DNA of 59,008 bases from Sporosarcina aquimarina (GTDB taxonomy: Bacteria; Bacillota; Bacilli; Bacillales_A; Planococcaceae). The position numbers were made by a program, and so were the translations under genes. Of the stretch, positions 8,331-17,515 are shown piece after piece. The stretch is taken from contig NZ_JAMBOM010000010.1 in assembly GCF_023715615.1 (NCBI RefSeq), positions 1-59,008 on the forward strand, given 5' to 3'. The notes under the pieces are model-generated. The model searched no databases. It saw only the letters and a list, made by a program, of their open reading frames with translations, and was not told where the DNA came from. The number at the start of each line of letters is the position of its first letter. Position 1 is the stretch's first letter.

Positions 8331-9710
8331 TTATAAAGTTATTCTAATTGTCGTACCAATGTTTAATTGGCTATCCACCGTTATTTCACCTTGATGGGCT
8401 TCTATTACCTCTTTTGCTATCGACAATCCAAGACCTGAACCTTTATGATCTTTAGTGTTCGTTCCTCTGTAGTATCGGTTAAATAGTTTTTCTACATCTT
8501 CTTCACGAATTCCCCTGCCTAGGTCTGTAATTTCAATGGTGATTTTCTCTTGTTTGTATAAATTAACAATCACATCTGCTTCCTGATCGTTATGTATTAA
8601 CGCATTGAATAAAAGATTCTCAATAGCTCTCTTCATCAACTTTTGATCAAAATAATATTCAATGACTTCTTCTGGTGTATTAAAATTGATAGTCCTCCCT
8701 GAATAATTCGGATCGTTTAATATGTCAACAACGATGCTTCTTAAAAATTTGGTTAAATTATTTTTTGTTTTATGCAGCGTCATTACGTTATGTTTTAATT
8801 TTTCATTTAACCGAAGTTCTTCTATCATTTCCTCCATGTAGATGACCTTCTTAGATATTATGTCTGAATACAGAATGATTTCCTCTTTGGAGATATGGTA
8901 ACCTGAATCAGATAGAACTTCCGAATATCCTTTAATAGTAGAGAGTGGTGTTTTTAAGTCATGAGAGATATTTGCAATCCATTCCTCTCTCATTCTTTCA
9001 TTTTTTTGTCGTTCTCTTTCACTCAACTTTAAATTTTCACCGAGCATATTTAGACTGCCAAAAACCTTACTATAAATACCTTTTTCATCATATTGAATCC
9101 CGTATTTTTTTTGAGATAGTAGTTCTACCCCTTCAACAATCCGAACAACAGGATTCGTCAGTTTATTACCGAAAATGTTACCGGTAATGATAAATACAAT
9201 TATGGATACTAATAAAACTAACAAAGTAAATTTTATTACTAAAGCGAATAAATTGGATTCATGTTCGAATGTATGCTTACTTATTTCTGTACTAGGAAAT
9301 CCAATAATGTAGCTTAGGTTCTTATTATTAGAAGGTGATGCAACGAAAAGTGTATAGCCGTCAATTGTATCGGGATACATGTGCGAATGTACAATTTGTG
9401 CCGGTGAATAGTGCATAGGGGCGTCTTCAGGTTTATATAATTCGTAAACCTCATTCCCGTTGGTATCGAGGATTTGTATCCAAGCATTTCTATCTTTTAA
9501 AAGTTGTTGCCCTTTTTTATTGACCGAGACCTCATCGTTTTGGAAGCCAATATGCAAACCAAAGGATAATGTAAAATTTGGTGGATAATCTGTCATCACT
9601 TTGTTTTTAGAAAAGACAAAAAAATAAATGCAAGTTAATGTTAATAGCAGGATTAGTAAAGAAGATATAACGATAACTGTTAGAAAGCTAAATGTGATTT
9701 TTCTCCTCAT
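8331..9710 (-). CDS. sensor histidine kinase
   Basis: A 459-residue membrane kinase. TM1 spans about residues 8-33, an extracellular sensor of about 120 residues follows, TM2 is about 157-178, then HAMP, the dimerisation helix with phospho-acceptor His250 in ANISHDLKTPLSTIKGYSE, and an ATPase domain with N-box LLFNALIHND, DLGRGIREEDVEKLF and GSGLGLSIAKEV. The extracytoplasmic domain distinguishes it from BceS-type kinases, which lack one. The gene starts one base after the response regulator stop. With the exporter next door it most likely senses an envelope-active compound and switches on export; the ligand is not predictable from sequence. Confidence 0.9.
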   Translation of the reverse strand: MRRKITFSFLTVIVISSLLILLLTLTCIYFFVFSKNKVMTDYPPNFTLSFGLHIGFQNDEVSVNKKGQQLLKDRNAWIQILDTNGNEVYELYKPEDAPMHYSPAQIVHSHMYPDTIDGYTLFVASPSNNKNLSYIIGFPSTEISKHTFEHESNLFALVIKFTLLVLLVSIIVFIITGNIFGNKLTNPVVRIVEGVELLSQKKYGIQYDEKGIYSKVFGSLNMLGENLKLSERERQKNERMREEWIANISHDLKTPLSTIKGYSEVLSDSGYHISKEEIILYSDIISKKVIYMEEMIEELRLNEKLKHNVMTLHKTKNNLTKFLRSIVVDILNDPNYSGRTINFNTPEEVIEYYFDQKLMKRAIENLLFNALIHNDQEADVIVNLYKQEKITIEITDLGRGIREEDVEKLFNRYYRGTNTKDHKGSGLGLSIAKEVIEAHQGEITVDSQLNIGTTIRITL

Positions 9711-9711
9711 T

Positions 9712-10455
9712 TTAATCCCCTTTTACAAACTTATATCCTAAGCCTTTAAATGTGACAATGTACTTTGGCGAAGATGGATTCTCCTCAATTTTCTTTCTCA
9801 AATTTCTAATATGAACCATTAACGTATTGTCATAACCTTCATAATCACTCCCCCAAATTCTTTCTAAGATTAAGTCTTTACTTAGTATTCTGTTTGAATT
9901 CTTTGCTAGATACAATAAGAGTTGGTACTCCTTCGCTGTTAAGTCAATCAATTGACCTGACTTTCTCACTTCCGCCTTAGTTTCGTTTATTTCAAGATTA
10001 TCATAGGTGAAAATTTTATTTAAATGCTCAATTGATTGACTTCTCTCTATATATTGCGTTTGTTCGAGTCTCCGAAATTGCGCTTTAATTCTATAGGCGA
10101 TTTCTTTCGGGCTAAATGGTTTTGTTACATAATCATCTCCACCAATCCCTAATCCCATAAGCTTATCTATATCATCTGATTTGGCCGAAAGGAAAATAAT
10201 AGGACAAAAAGAAAATTCTCGTATCCTTTGACAAACTTCAAGGCCATCTATGTCCGGGAGCATAATATCCAACACAAGGATATCTGGATTTTTTTCTTTG
10301 CATAGTTCAATTCCTTCGTTTCCATTCCTTGCTTTGTAAATATTTTTAAATCCTTCTTTTATTAAGACCATTTCCAAAAGGTCTAGAATATCTTGTTCGT
10401 CGTCAACCAATAATATCCTCTTCTGATCTAGAACAGAAGCCTTTACATTGAGCAT
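9712..10455 (-). CDS. OmpR/PhoB-family response regulator
   Basis: A 247-residue two-domain regulator. The receiver has the acidic pair in LLVDDE, phospho-acceptor Asp63 in LVLDIMLPD, the conserved hydroxyl residue in FLSAKS and Lys112 in VTKPFSP. The C-terminal winged helix runs from FTYDNLEINETKAEV to VTFKGLGYKFVKGD. AAAGGTGAA precedes the ATG. It is the cognate partner of the kinase encoded immediately downstream and the probable activator of the exporter operon behind the terminator. A 38-codon ORF with a ribosome site lies just upstream. Confidence 0.92.
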   Translation of the reverse strand: MLNVKASVLDQKRILLVDDEQDILDLLEMVLIKEGFKNIYKARNGNEGIELCKEKNPDILVLDIMLPDIDGLEVCQRIREFSFCPIIFLSAKSDDIDKLMGLGIGGDDYVTKPFSPKEIAYRIKAQFRRLEQTQYIERSQSIEHLNKIFTYDNLEINETKAEVRKSGQLIDLTAKEYQLLLYLAKNSNRILSKDLILERIWGSDYEGYDNTLMVHIRNLRKKIEENPSSPKYIVTFKGLGYKFVKGD

Positions 10456-10475
10456 AATTTCACCTTTTTCATTTT

Positions 10476-10592
10476 CTACTTTCTTTTAAATGGAATAACT
10501 AAAAGTCTCATTCCTAAAATATAGTTTTTTAATATAATGAAAAACTTTTTTATATTATATCCTATCATCAAGCTACACGTTCTTTTGTACAT
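10476..10592 (-). CDS. possible 38-aa cationic peptide ORF
   Basis: A short frame starting MYKRTCSLMIGYNIKKFF and ending LLVIPFKRK, with AAGGA six bases before the ATG and a stop 20 bases before the response regulator. It carries nine or more Lys/Arg residues among hydrophobic ones, the composition of a membrane-active peptide or of translated AT-rich noise. No homologue recognised. Coding status is uncertain. The rest of 10593-10710 has only a weak hairpin (AAAGAAACGGCTTCTTT). Confidence 0.25.
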   Translation of the reverse strand: MYKRTCSLMIGYNIKKFFIILKNYILGMRLLVIPFKRK

Positions 10593-10710
10593 GCGTAATC
10601 CTTAATCGGAAAAAGCTCCCGATTGATGTGTAAATAATATTACTTCATTTTTTCAAAAAGAAGCCGTTTCTTTTTTTGCGGGATATATCATGATTCAGTC
10701 GATAAACTTT

Positions 10711-11109
10711 CTACTTTGTTTTGTTCTGTATGAACTTTTTCTGTACCTGAACGAGTACATATTTTGTAGTCCACATTTCAGTAGTCACGATTAATTCTTC
10801 CCCGTCATTTTCAAAGAATAGACCAGCACCATCTTGGTTTTTAAATCGCCATCCTTTTGATCCAATTATCTGCTTAATATTATCATCGGCTAGTGACATG
10901 CCTTTATTTTCAGATTTAGTAATATACCAAATGGAATCTTTTTCTGTGGCGACCTCCACTATCTTCTCGTCAGTATTTTTTAATTTTTCAATTGCTTCTT
11001 TTGCTGATAGATTATCCACCGGCAAAGGTGGATAATATGATTTATTTACGAATAAAAGCACAGCTACGACAATCAATAACAATCCCAAAATAATACCAAA
11101 CCGTTTCAT
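10711..11109 (-). CDS. membrane-anchored hypothetical protein
   Basis: A 132-residue protein with an N-terminal hydrophobic anchor (residues 5-22, ILGLLLIVVAVLLFVNK) without a lipobox, followed by a small extracytoplasmic domain: SAKEAIEKLKNTDEKIVEV, SIWYITKSENKGM and FENDGEELIVTTEMWTTKYVLVQV. This type of small anchored protein is widespread in Bacillus but unnamed. It lies just upstream of the two-component genes on the same strand with about 255 bases between them, so co-transcription is possible but not shown. Confidence 0.65.
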   Translation of the reverse strand: MKRFGIILGLLLIVVAVLLFVNKSYYPPLPVDNLSAKEAIEKLKNTDEKIVEVATEKDSIWYITKSENKGMSLADDNIKQIIGSKGWRFKNQDGAGLFFENDGEELIVTTEMWTTKYVLVQVQKKFIQNKTK

Positions 11110-11238
11110 ACATTACCTCCTCCACAACTTCTAAATTTCCTTTCCAATAAAATGGCCAGTTTGTTCAACATGGGGTGCAAATCCCTATTCCAGAATTGCG
11201 TCCTATAGTTGCATTGATCTAAAATTCTCAACTGAACT

Positions 11239-11751
11239 CTAAAGATAGTTAATTAAGTCTTTTATCTTTTCTATTTGTATAATTTTTTTGTCGTCATATT
11301 CAGAACCAATCCCGATACCAAAACCTTTTATTTTCATGTTTATTGCTAACTCTACATCAACAGCTGAGTCTCCAACCATGAAAGACTTAGACAAATCAAT
11401 GTCGGGATACACTTTTAAAGCTTGCCGTATCATACCTGTTCTCGGTTTAATACAATAACAGCCATCCGTTTTCGCATGAGGACAATAATAAATATCATGA
11501 ATACTAATATCATTATTCTTTAGTTCGATAAGCATTTGTTTGGTTATATCTTGGTATTGTTCTTCTGTAATATAGCCCTCGTTTATTATGTATTGATTGG
11601 TTATTATGATAATTTTATACCCTTTATTTAGGACCTCTTTTAATGTTCGAATGGCGCCATCAAGAAAAACCGGTCGTTTAACACTTGTCCATTTATGGTC
11701 AGGATAATCATCAATTATAGTTCCATCTCTATCAAAGAATGCAACCTTCAA
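11239..11751 (-). CDS. HAD-IIIA phosphatase, GmhB-like
   Basis: A 170-residue HAD phosphatase resembling D-glycero-D-manno-heptose 1,7-bisphosphate phosphatase. Motif I is FFDRDGTIID, motif II IIITNQ, motif III the lysine in KPRTGMIR and motif IV MVGDSAVDVE. The zinc site typical of GmhB is present as CPHAKTDGCYC. It starts with TTG after GAGGAGGGG. Gram-positive homologues often act on other sugar phosphates, so the substrate is open. A second, decayed copy of the same gene lies at 34528-35035. Confidence 0.85.
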   Translation of the reverse strand: MKVAFFDRDGTIIDDYPDHKWTSVKRPVFLDGAIRTLKEVLNKGYKIIIITNQYIINEGYITEEQYQDITKQMLIELKNNDISIHDIYYCPHAKTDGCYCIKPRTGMIRQALKVYPDIDLSKSFMVGDSAVDVELAINMKIKGFGIGIGSEYDDKKIIQIEKIKDLINYL

Positions 11752-11899
11752 AAAATCCCCTCCTCATAGAATTCAAAGTTATTTAGGCGCAAAATACTAA
11801 AGTTTTGCTATACAGTTAAATGGCACAATTCTTGCATAGGCCGTGCTGTTTAATTCACCATTTGTGAAACAAAAATCATCTAATATGGTTAAAACAGGA

Positions 11900-12481
11900 T
11901 TAAAAGACCTTTTCAAAACAAACACATTGATGAATACGTTTATTTTCAGTTTTAAATTGACTTATGTCCTCCCCTACATAATGTGCAAAAGCATTCACCA
12001 AGTGTAGTTTTGGTATTGTACTCTGAATTCTTTGATTCATCTCATTACCTTCAAAATAGATATGATAATAAGAATAAACATGAGTGAATTTCTGTTTCTC
12101 ATACCAGTTCCAAACCCACAGATCGTCTCGTGTCCAAGCCTCAAAACGATTTAATCCAATTGCTTTAGCCCTTTTTACAGCAGAGTCTAGTAATTGTTGT
12201 CCGATTCCTTGTCGAGAAAAATCAGGATGGACTGCGATATGCCAAATCATCCCACCCAGCCCTTCTCCTCTCGAGCAAACTGTTCGTTCCTCTTTTTCGT
12301 ATTCAACATCAATAAGTCCAACAATTTGGCCATCCATCTCTGCAATTAATTCGATTGCAGGGTTATCATAGCGTTCTTTTTGTTTTAATACATTATCAAA
12401 ATATGCAGTCTCTAAAAACGCAAGTACTCGGCATCTTACCCAACCCATTTCATCATTAGGTTCATAGTCTCTAATAATCAT
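11900..12481 (-). CDS. GNAT family N-acetyltransferase
   Basis: A 193-residue single-domain GNAT. The acetyl-CoA pyrophosphate loop is VHPDFSRQGIGQQLLDSAVK, preceded by the strand GGMIWHIAVH and followed by AIGLNRFEAWTRDD and NWYEKQKFTHVY; the C-terminal extension of about 45 residues is longer than usual. AGGAGG seven bases before the ATG at 12481 fixes the start. The acceptor is unknown. One of ten GNAT genes in this stretch; no close pairwise similarity beyond the CoA motif was visible by eye. Confidence 0.85.
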   Translation of the reverse strand: MIIRDYEPNDEMGWVRCRVLAFLETAYFDNVLKQKERYDNPAIELIAEMDGQIVGLIDVEYEKEERTVCSRGEGLGGMIWHIAVHPDFSRQGIGQQLLDSAVKRAKAIGLNRFEAWTRDDLWVWNWYEKQKFTHVYSYYHIYFEGNEMNQRIQSTIPKLHLVNAFAHYVGEDISQFKTENKRIHQCVCFEKVF

Positions 12482-12702
12482 ATTTTTCCTCCTGATTTCG
12501 AGTCCGCGTAGTTTTAGGGGCAATTATACGCCCATCCCTTAAAATGAATTCACCCCGTAAAGTACATATATTGTTTTCATAACATAACGCCTCATTCTAT
12601 CCATAAGATATAAATCAAAACAATGTGGTCAAAGTTCGCGAAATAGAAAGAATCGCATATAACCTAACCCCCGATTATTACCTGCTTAATCAGCAAGCAA
12701 TT

Positions 12703-12983
12703 TCATTCATCATTTCTATTTTTCCTTAGTAACACTTTGATAATGTAATCAATAATAACGCCGTAGATTAACCACAAGAAAAAGTGTACCAAAAAGGAAA
12801 CAGGATTTTAAAATGTTCGTTATCATACAGCATTCCATTACTGTCAAGCAGTCCAAATATTTTTGTTAGCAAGGGATCAAAGGCAAATAGTATGTCTTTA
12901 ACTGGGTTCCAGAGCCATTCAAATACGTAGTGAATGACCGCGATTACTGGCAACCAAAATGCAAATCGTTTTACCAGAGACAT
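12703..12983 (-). pseudogene. frameshifted small membrane protein
   Basis: The frame opens at ATG 12983 behind GGGGGAG and reads LVKRFAFWLPVIAVIHYVFEW before reaching ILFPFWYTFSCG and a stop at 12768. Adding one T to the TTTTT run near 12796 instead gives ILFPFLVHFFLWLIYGVIIDY, a second membrane helix with a basic tail KVLLRKNRNDE and a stop at 12703, about 93 residues. This shift restores a plausible two-helix protein and accounts for the otherwise empty sequence beyond the stop, so the gene is probably broken by a one-base loss (or a sequencing slip). Confidence 0.6.
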
Positions 12984-13266
12984 AAAATTCTCCCCCCAAC
13001 TTCTTGTATCATCTTCTCTATTGTCAATGGCGTCGGTTTTTAAGAAAGTGGCACGTTTGAAGAAAAAATGCTTTAGGTAAAATACTTTCAGTAGCCTGAA
13101 GTGCAGGTGGTACACCTGCGGAAAGCAACTGTTCATGTTAGTTCGTAATCTAGCTAGTGTACAGTAGAGCGATCTCACCGCGAATTAGTCTAATGTGTTT
13201 GCTGGCTAAGACGTTTCATGTATGAATGTACATAAAAGTAGACCGCATGATGGATTTAAATTAACA

Positions 13267-13442
13267 CTAAACTTCAAAAATCTCTTCTTGACTATCTATC
13301 CAATCTTTCGCACTCTCATCTATTACCTGGGGAGATAGAAACTTCAATATGAATGAAGAGTTCTTCTACAGGTTCAAGTTACTTGCCTCTTAACTCAGAA
13401 CTTGCAGTATGATTGACGTGATCAATCCTATCTCTCCATTTG
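13267..13442 (-). pseudogene. possible decayed gene remnant
   Basis: Directly after the metallophosphoesterase stop, one frame reads WRDRIDHVNHTASSELRGK, stop, LEPVEELFIHIEVSISP; shifting frame continues QVIDESAKDWIDSQEEIFEV and a stop at 13267. The amino-acid composition looks like real protein on both sides of the lesions, but no start and no family are visible. The remaining bases 12984-13266 show nothing I can support. Confidence 0.3.
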
Positions 13443-14192
13443 CTAAAATTTAACCCGTTGATTCCCATGAAAAGCCTTGAGAATGAATTCGCGATCAGGA
13501 ACTTGGAGAAGGTCATAAGATGACAAAAAGCTAGTGTTATCATAAGAAACTTCTTCAAAGCTTACTCTAATTTGATTCTGTAAAATGTCTACGATTGTGT
13601 AGGGAGCGATAGGTTTAGAATTACATCCTAAAGATCCTGGATTTAGATAAGTTGTGGTCTTACTCTCAAAAAAGTGAAGTGGGTGGTGGTGTCCAAAACA
13701 AATTAACTCTGCTTCTGAGTCTTGATATAATGAGGTTAGGTTTTCAAGAGTTGGTTCGACAATGTTACTGAAAGGGTCTAAGCTAATGTGATCCAACCGC
13801 TTTGAATTCTCAATGTGATAATGTGTGAACAAGACACGCTGCCTATTGATGTTTTGATGAATCGTTCGAGGCAATTGATCTAATTTTGAAATGAACCTGT
13901 CCTCCATAGTATCAGCAATCCATTGATGATGCTCTCTAGCATGTGAGTGGCTGCGTGGATGTTCTTCATCTTTTAAAAGTGCTAGAACTGCTTCATCGTG
14001 ATTCCCAGTGATCATAGATATATCTGTTCTGGAGAATAAAATTTCTAAAACTTCATTTGTATCTGGCCCAATTCCAATCATATCCCCCAAACAAAAGATC
14101 TGATCAATATCCAGCCTTTTATCCAAATCCTGAAGAACAGCTCTTAATGCGGGAGCATTTCCATGAATGTCTGCAATTAATCCCACTCTCAT
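13443..14192 (-). CDS. metallophosphoesterase
   Basis: A 249-residue calcineurin-like phosphoesterase of the YfcE/MJ0936 kind. The metal and catalytic motifs are complete: GLIADIHGN (D-x-H), FCLGDMIGIG (GD), MITGNHDEA (GNHD), VLFTHYHIE and LICFGHHHPLHF, followed by YLNPGSLGC. The start has AAAGGGGGAAG upstream. Members hydrolyse phosphodiester bonds in nucleotides or cyclic nucleotides; the substrate here is unknown. It is a single-gene unit on the minus strand and is followed directly by a probable gene remnant. Confidence 0.88.
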   Translation of the reverse strand: MRVGLIADIHGNAPALRAVLQDLDKRLDIDQIFCLGDMIGIGPDTNEVLEILFSRTDISMITGNHDEAVLALLKDEEHPRSHSHAREHHQWIADTMEDRFISKLDQLPRTIHQNINRQRVLFTHYHIENSKRLDHISLDPFSNIVEPTLENLTSLYQDSEAELICFGHHHPLHFFESKTTTYLNPGSLGCNSKPIAPYTIVDILQNQIRVSFEEVSYDNTSFLSSYDLLQVPDREFILKAFHGNQRVKF

Positions 14193-14364
14193 AAATTGCT
14201 TCCCCCTTTATCAATTAGTTGTAACTGCTTTCTTCAAATAAGATGTATGTGATTATTTATTCTGAATTCATCTTGTTCAAATAGATAATCCTAAGAAATC
14301 GGACTATACTAAGTTCACTTTCAAACCTGATTTGAAGAAAAATTAAAAATAATAATGATTATAG

Positions 14365-15030
14365 CTAACCCTTCAACGGATTCAGGAACAATAAAAGTTC
14401 CATAAAATTATCAATAACATAGTCACAGTCTCCGCTGTCAAAATGAGAAGTTTTCTTCCAGACACCTCTCATGCCAATAGCCATCGCTGCAGCCACATCA
14501 TTTTCGGGATGATCTCCTACAAAGACGCTCTCACCAGCAGAAACATTTAGCTTCTCTAAAGCTTTTACGAAAATCCTAGGATCCGGTTTTTTGATTCCTT
14601 CCCACTCTGATATTACTATCACATCGAAATAATCTATTATCCCCAAACTCTGGATGTTTTCCATCTGGAACTGACCAAATCCATTTGTAATAATGCCAAG
14701 AAGAAGATTCTGCCGCTTTAACTCCTCTAACATTTGAAAAAGCCCTGGAAAAGGAACGCACGTATACTTAAATTTTTGTTCATAGTCCTGGAGCAGATCT
14801 TCCCAAGTGATTTGTTCGATCTTAAACTCATGGGTCAATTGCTGGTAGACCTTGTCCTTCCATACATAACCATGGATATCCAATGCTAAAAATCTTGAGA
14901 CATACTCTTCTTTCTGAACGTCACCTAGTAAACGATGCAGTCTTTCGTACTGATTGGCGATAAACAGCTTTACAGATGCATCTCTATCTAACAACGTGTT
15001 ATCTAGGTCGAATAAAATTGCCTTAATCAT
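14365..15030 (-). CDS. HAD-IA family hydrolase
   Basis: A 221-residue HAD phosphatase with an alpha-helical cap of the YjjG/5'-nucleotidase-like group. Motif I is ILFDLDNTLLDRD at the very N-terminus, motif II IITNGF, motif III the lysine of EGIKKPDPRIF and motif IV SVFVGDHPENDVAAA. The cap runs from about residue 15 to 90. Such enzymes dephosphorylate small phosphorylated metabolites or noncanonical nucleotides. GGAGG lies 13 bases before the ATG, somewhat far. Intergenic 15031-15258 holds only a possible 20-residue coding scrap ending NISVIDEAVKVVLYN. Confidence 0.88.
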   Translation of the reverse strand: MIKAILFDLDNTLLDRDASVKLFIANQYERLHRLLGDVQKEEYVSRFLALDIHGYVWKDKVYQQLTHEFKIEQITWEDLLQDYEQKFKYTCVPFPGLFQMLEELKRQNLLLGIITNGFGQFQMENIQSLGIIDYFDVIVISEWEGIKKPDPRIFVKALEKLNVSAGESVFVGDHPENDVAAAMAIGMRGVWKKTSHFDSGDCDYVIDNFMELLLFLNPLKG

Positions 15031-15258
15031 TGGTTATAGGATGCCTCCATTTCAAAATTAATGTTATATATGTACCGTGATGCAGAAGACACTTCGACTT
15101 TTTAAGCTTTTGCGTCTTTTCAATTTGATGGACACATAAAGAATTCTCGGATTCGTTCCGGTGCGCGCTAATTGTACAAAACTACTTTTACAGCTTCATC
15201 AATTACCGAAATATTCTTTTTAGTAAACCCGGGATCTATGAGTTAGCATTTATTAACC

Positions 15259-15837
15259 TCATATCATATGCTTTGTACAATTGTAGAGTGTACAATCCCA
15301 TTTTCCATGGGTATTATTCAAAATTGTAAGCGAGGTGTTGTGTATATTGGTTGATGGGAACGTTGTAGGGAGCAATTGTTGTAAGGTTAAACCGATTAAG
15401 GCACCGTGACTAACTATCAAAACTCGCTTTCCATTATAAATATGGTTTATTTCTTCAATGAATTCTATTCCTCTTTTTCCTACTTCCTCAAAACTTTCGA
15501 TACCTAAATCTATGTCACGCCAATTGCTTCCCCATTTTTCCAAGCGAATCTTTTCCGTGGTCCCTTCAATGTCTCCACAATAAATTTCTCTAATTCTTTT
15601 GTCGGTATGATGAATGGATAGGTTTATAGTACTCCCAATAATCTGAGCTGTTTCAACAGCTCTTGATAAGTCACTTGAAATAATTAAATCCCACTTTGTT
15701 TCAGGCAGAAGCCTATTGCCAATATCAAGAGCTTGCTTTCTACCTAACTCGTTTAATGGAATGTCTGATGTGCCTTGCGCTTTACCAAGACGGTTCCACT
15801 CAGTAATCCCGTGTCTAATTAGCCCAATAGTAGTCAT
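15259..15837 (-). CDS. histidine phosphatase family protein
   Basis: A 192-residue phosphoglycerate mutase-like protein. The catalytic RHG is in TIGLIRHGITEWNRLGKAQG, with the family continuation IPLNELGRKQA, then SSDLSRAVETAQ, the acid REIYCGDIEG and the second histidine in VLIVSHGALIG. The ATG at 15837 is preferred over the GTG four codons earlier because the AAAGGG site would overlap the GTG. Likely a broad-specificity phosphatase (cobalamin-pathway CobC-like or PhoE-like); not a true dPGM on length. Confidence 0.88.
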   Translation of the reverse strand: MTTIGLIRHGITEWNRLGKAQGTSDIPLNELGRKQALDIGNRLLPETKWDLIISSDLSRAVETAQIIGSTINLSIHHTDKRIREIYCGDIEGTTEKIRLEKWGSNWRDIDLGIESFEEVGKRGIEFIEEINHIYNGKRVLIVSHGALIGLTLQQLLPTTFPSTNIHNTSLTILNNTHGKWDCTLYNCTKHMI

Positions 15838-16007
15838 TAAATAGAACACCCTTTACTTTTTTTACTCATACTTTTAACGCCAACTAACATCATCGTTCTT
15901 CTTTATATAGCAACAGACACTAATTAAGATAGACTATTTCAAATTTTACATAGCTAGTATCTTAACGTTTTTGTAGGCCGATGTCCTTATAAACACTTTT
16001 TATCTAT

Positions 16008-16937
16008 TCATTTTTTAAGAAGGGGATAATCATTTAAAGTAGCCAATACATTCGAGAGACTAACAAATAGTTCCCTTTGTTCAGCTCGTTTCCAGTCCTC
16101 TTCGACCTCAGCCATTAACCACATCACTTCATCTAGAAAAACGTGTAATACGATATCTTCCCACTGTGTACGCTCTACTTCGGATGGCGTTTGATAGTTG
16201 AGATAACCTGATAAAAAAAGGCGCCATTCATCCGGAGTAAATACTCTATTTGGCGCTGAAGCGAGTTCATTGTGAAACAGTAGGAAGGCCAATGCCAAGT
16301 CAAAAGCACGAGGAATCCATTTAGCATTATCCGCATCAATCAAAACCGGACTGTTGTCTTTATAAATTAAGTTATTCGCTTTAAAATCGTGTGGTGTCTC
16401 GATCCAATAAATATTACTATTTTTAATAGTATTCTGATTTTTAACTCCTTGATTTAGTAGTATTTTCAACCTATGAGTGTCAATGTTAACATCATATAAC
16501 ACAACGAATTTTTCGATTTTCTTTATAGAATCCTCCACTTCTTGATAATTAAAATCAAAAACATCATATTCTTCTAGTTGAAACCTATTCTCTATAGTCG
16601 CTAAAGAATGAATTCGACCTAACAGTTCGCCAGCTTGTATGATCTGTTCTTCTGATCCTTCATAGGCAACTCCCTCAATAAAAGGATAACAAACAAAACA
16701 CTCGTCGTTGATTTGCTGTGGATTATTGAAACTTAAATCGACAGGAGTTACGATGTCTATGCTGTTTCCCTCAAGGTAAGAAGTATAATTTACAAGGTTG
16801 AGAGCACTGGCTATAGGAAACTGAGTTCTTTTTATGATGTAGTTATCTATCTTATAAACTGGAGAAAATGGATAGATACTCTTTTGTTCCGTTTCTATGT
16901 TAAATCCGAATCGTTTTAAAATGGATATGCTGCTCAT
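16008..16937 (-). CDS. aminoglycoside phosphotransferase family kinase
   Basis: A 309-residue protein-kinase-like fold phosphotransferase. The N-lobe lysine is probably in NYIIKRTQ and the hinge in CYPFIEGVAYEGS. The Brenner-type catalytic loop is PHDFKANNLIY (H-D-x-x-x-x-N) and the metal site is PVLIDADNAKWIPRAFDLALAF. The C-terminal helices are WEDIVLHVFLDEVMWLMAEVEEDW. These are features of the APH/choline-kinase superfamily; the enzyme could act on a drug or a small metabolite such as homoserine or fructosamine. GAGGAG lies ahead of the start. No mobile element is adjacent, so an acquired-resistance role is not indicated. Confidence 0.8.
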   Translation of the reverse strand: MSSISILKRFGFNIETEQKSIYPFSPVYKIDNYIIKRTQFPIASALNLVNYTSYLEGNSIDIVTPVDLSFNNPQQINDECFVCYPFIEGVAYEGSEEQIIQAGELLGRIHSLATIENRFQLEEYDVFDFNYQEVEDSIKKIEKFVVLYDVNIDTHRLKILLNQGVKNQNTIKNSNIYWIETPHDFKANNLIYKDNSPVLIDADNAKWIPRAFDLALAFLLFHNELASAPNRVFTPDEWRLFLSGYLNYQTPSEVERTQWEDIVLHVFLDEVMWLMAEVEEDWKRAEQRELFVSLSNVLATLNDYPLLKK

Positions 16938-17102
16938 ACATGACTCTCCTCACATGAAGGACTTTTTTTCGGTGACTCTCATCTTTGTTTTTAAAAGAAT
17001 CTTCTAGTACAAAATAGTTGCTTCCATTTTTAACAGCAGCAGAGATGACGAATTATAAAATATAAAAGATGACAGCCTAAATAATACTCGACAAGACTAC
17101 CA

Positions 17103-17510
17103 TTAATCTCCTGTCAAAACGCTCTTGTTACTCCGTGAGTCCATATAGAATAGTAGAACCAAAGTTACCACTGTACTACCAATACATAGTATAGACGCAA
17201 CAAAGTTATGAAAGACGATCTCAGTTAAAATATAGGTCATCGTAGCAGTAGTAAGGAGAATCAAGGCTGAGAGAAGCAAAGCGCTATGATCTATTTTACT
17301 TTGAATCAATCTCAAAAAAATTACCCTAGAGAAGAAATAGCAAACTGAAGGAATTATTGAGATAGTAATAGAGAAAATTGAGGCATACATAATCAATTCA
17401 GAGAAATTTGAATGATGATTGAATCGAAACTGAAACTGCAAGGTTAAGATTGTTATGAAGGTCAAATTAAAAATAGTAATAAAAAAGACTAGTCTCTTAA
17501 GTGTTTTCAT
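17103..17510 (-). CDS. four-helix integral membrane protein
   Basis: A 135-residue membrane protein with four hydrophobic segments at about residues 7-27, 37-62, 80-98 and 104-124 and a short basic linker between the second and third. No family recognised. Its ATG is five bases beyond the stop of the TmrB-like gene, so the two are almost certainly one transcript and may work together in the membrane. Confidence 0.65.
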   Translation of the reverse strand: MKTLKRLVFFITIFNLTFITILTLQFQFRFNHHSNFSELIMYASIFSITISIIPSVCYFFSRVIFLRLIQSKIDHSALLLSALILLTTATMTYILTEIVFHNFVASILCIGSTVVTLVLLFYMDSRSNKSVLTGD

Positions 17511-17515
17511 TTTTC

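Noticed and set aside
12084..12371. 95-codon plus-strand ORF
   Set aside because: It lies wholly antisense to a clear GNAT gene and its translation has no domain-like features.
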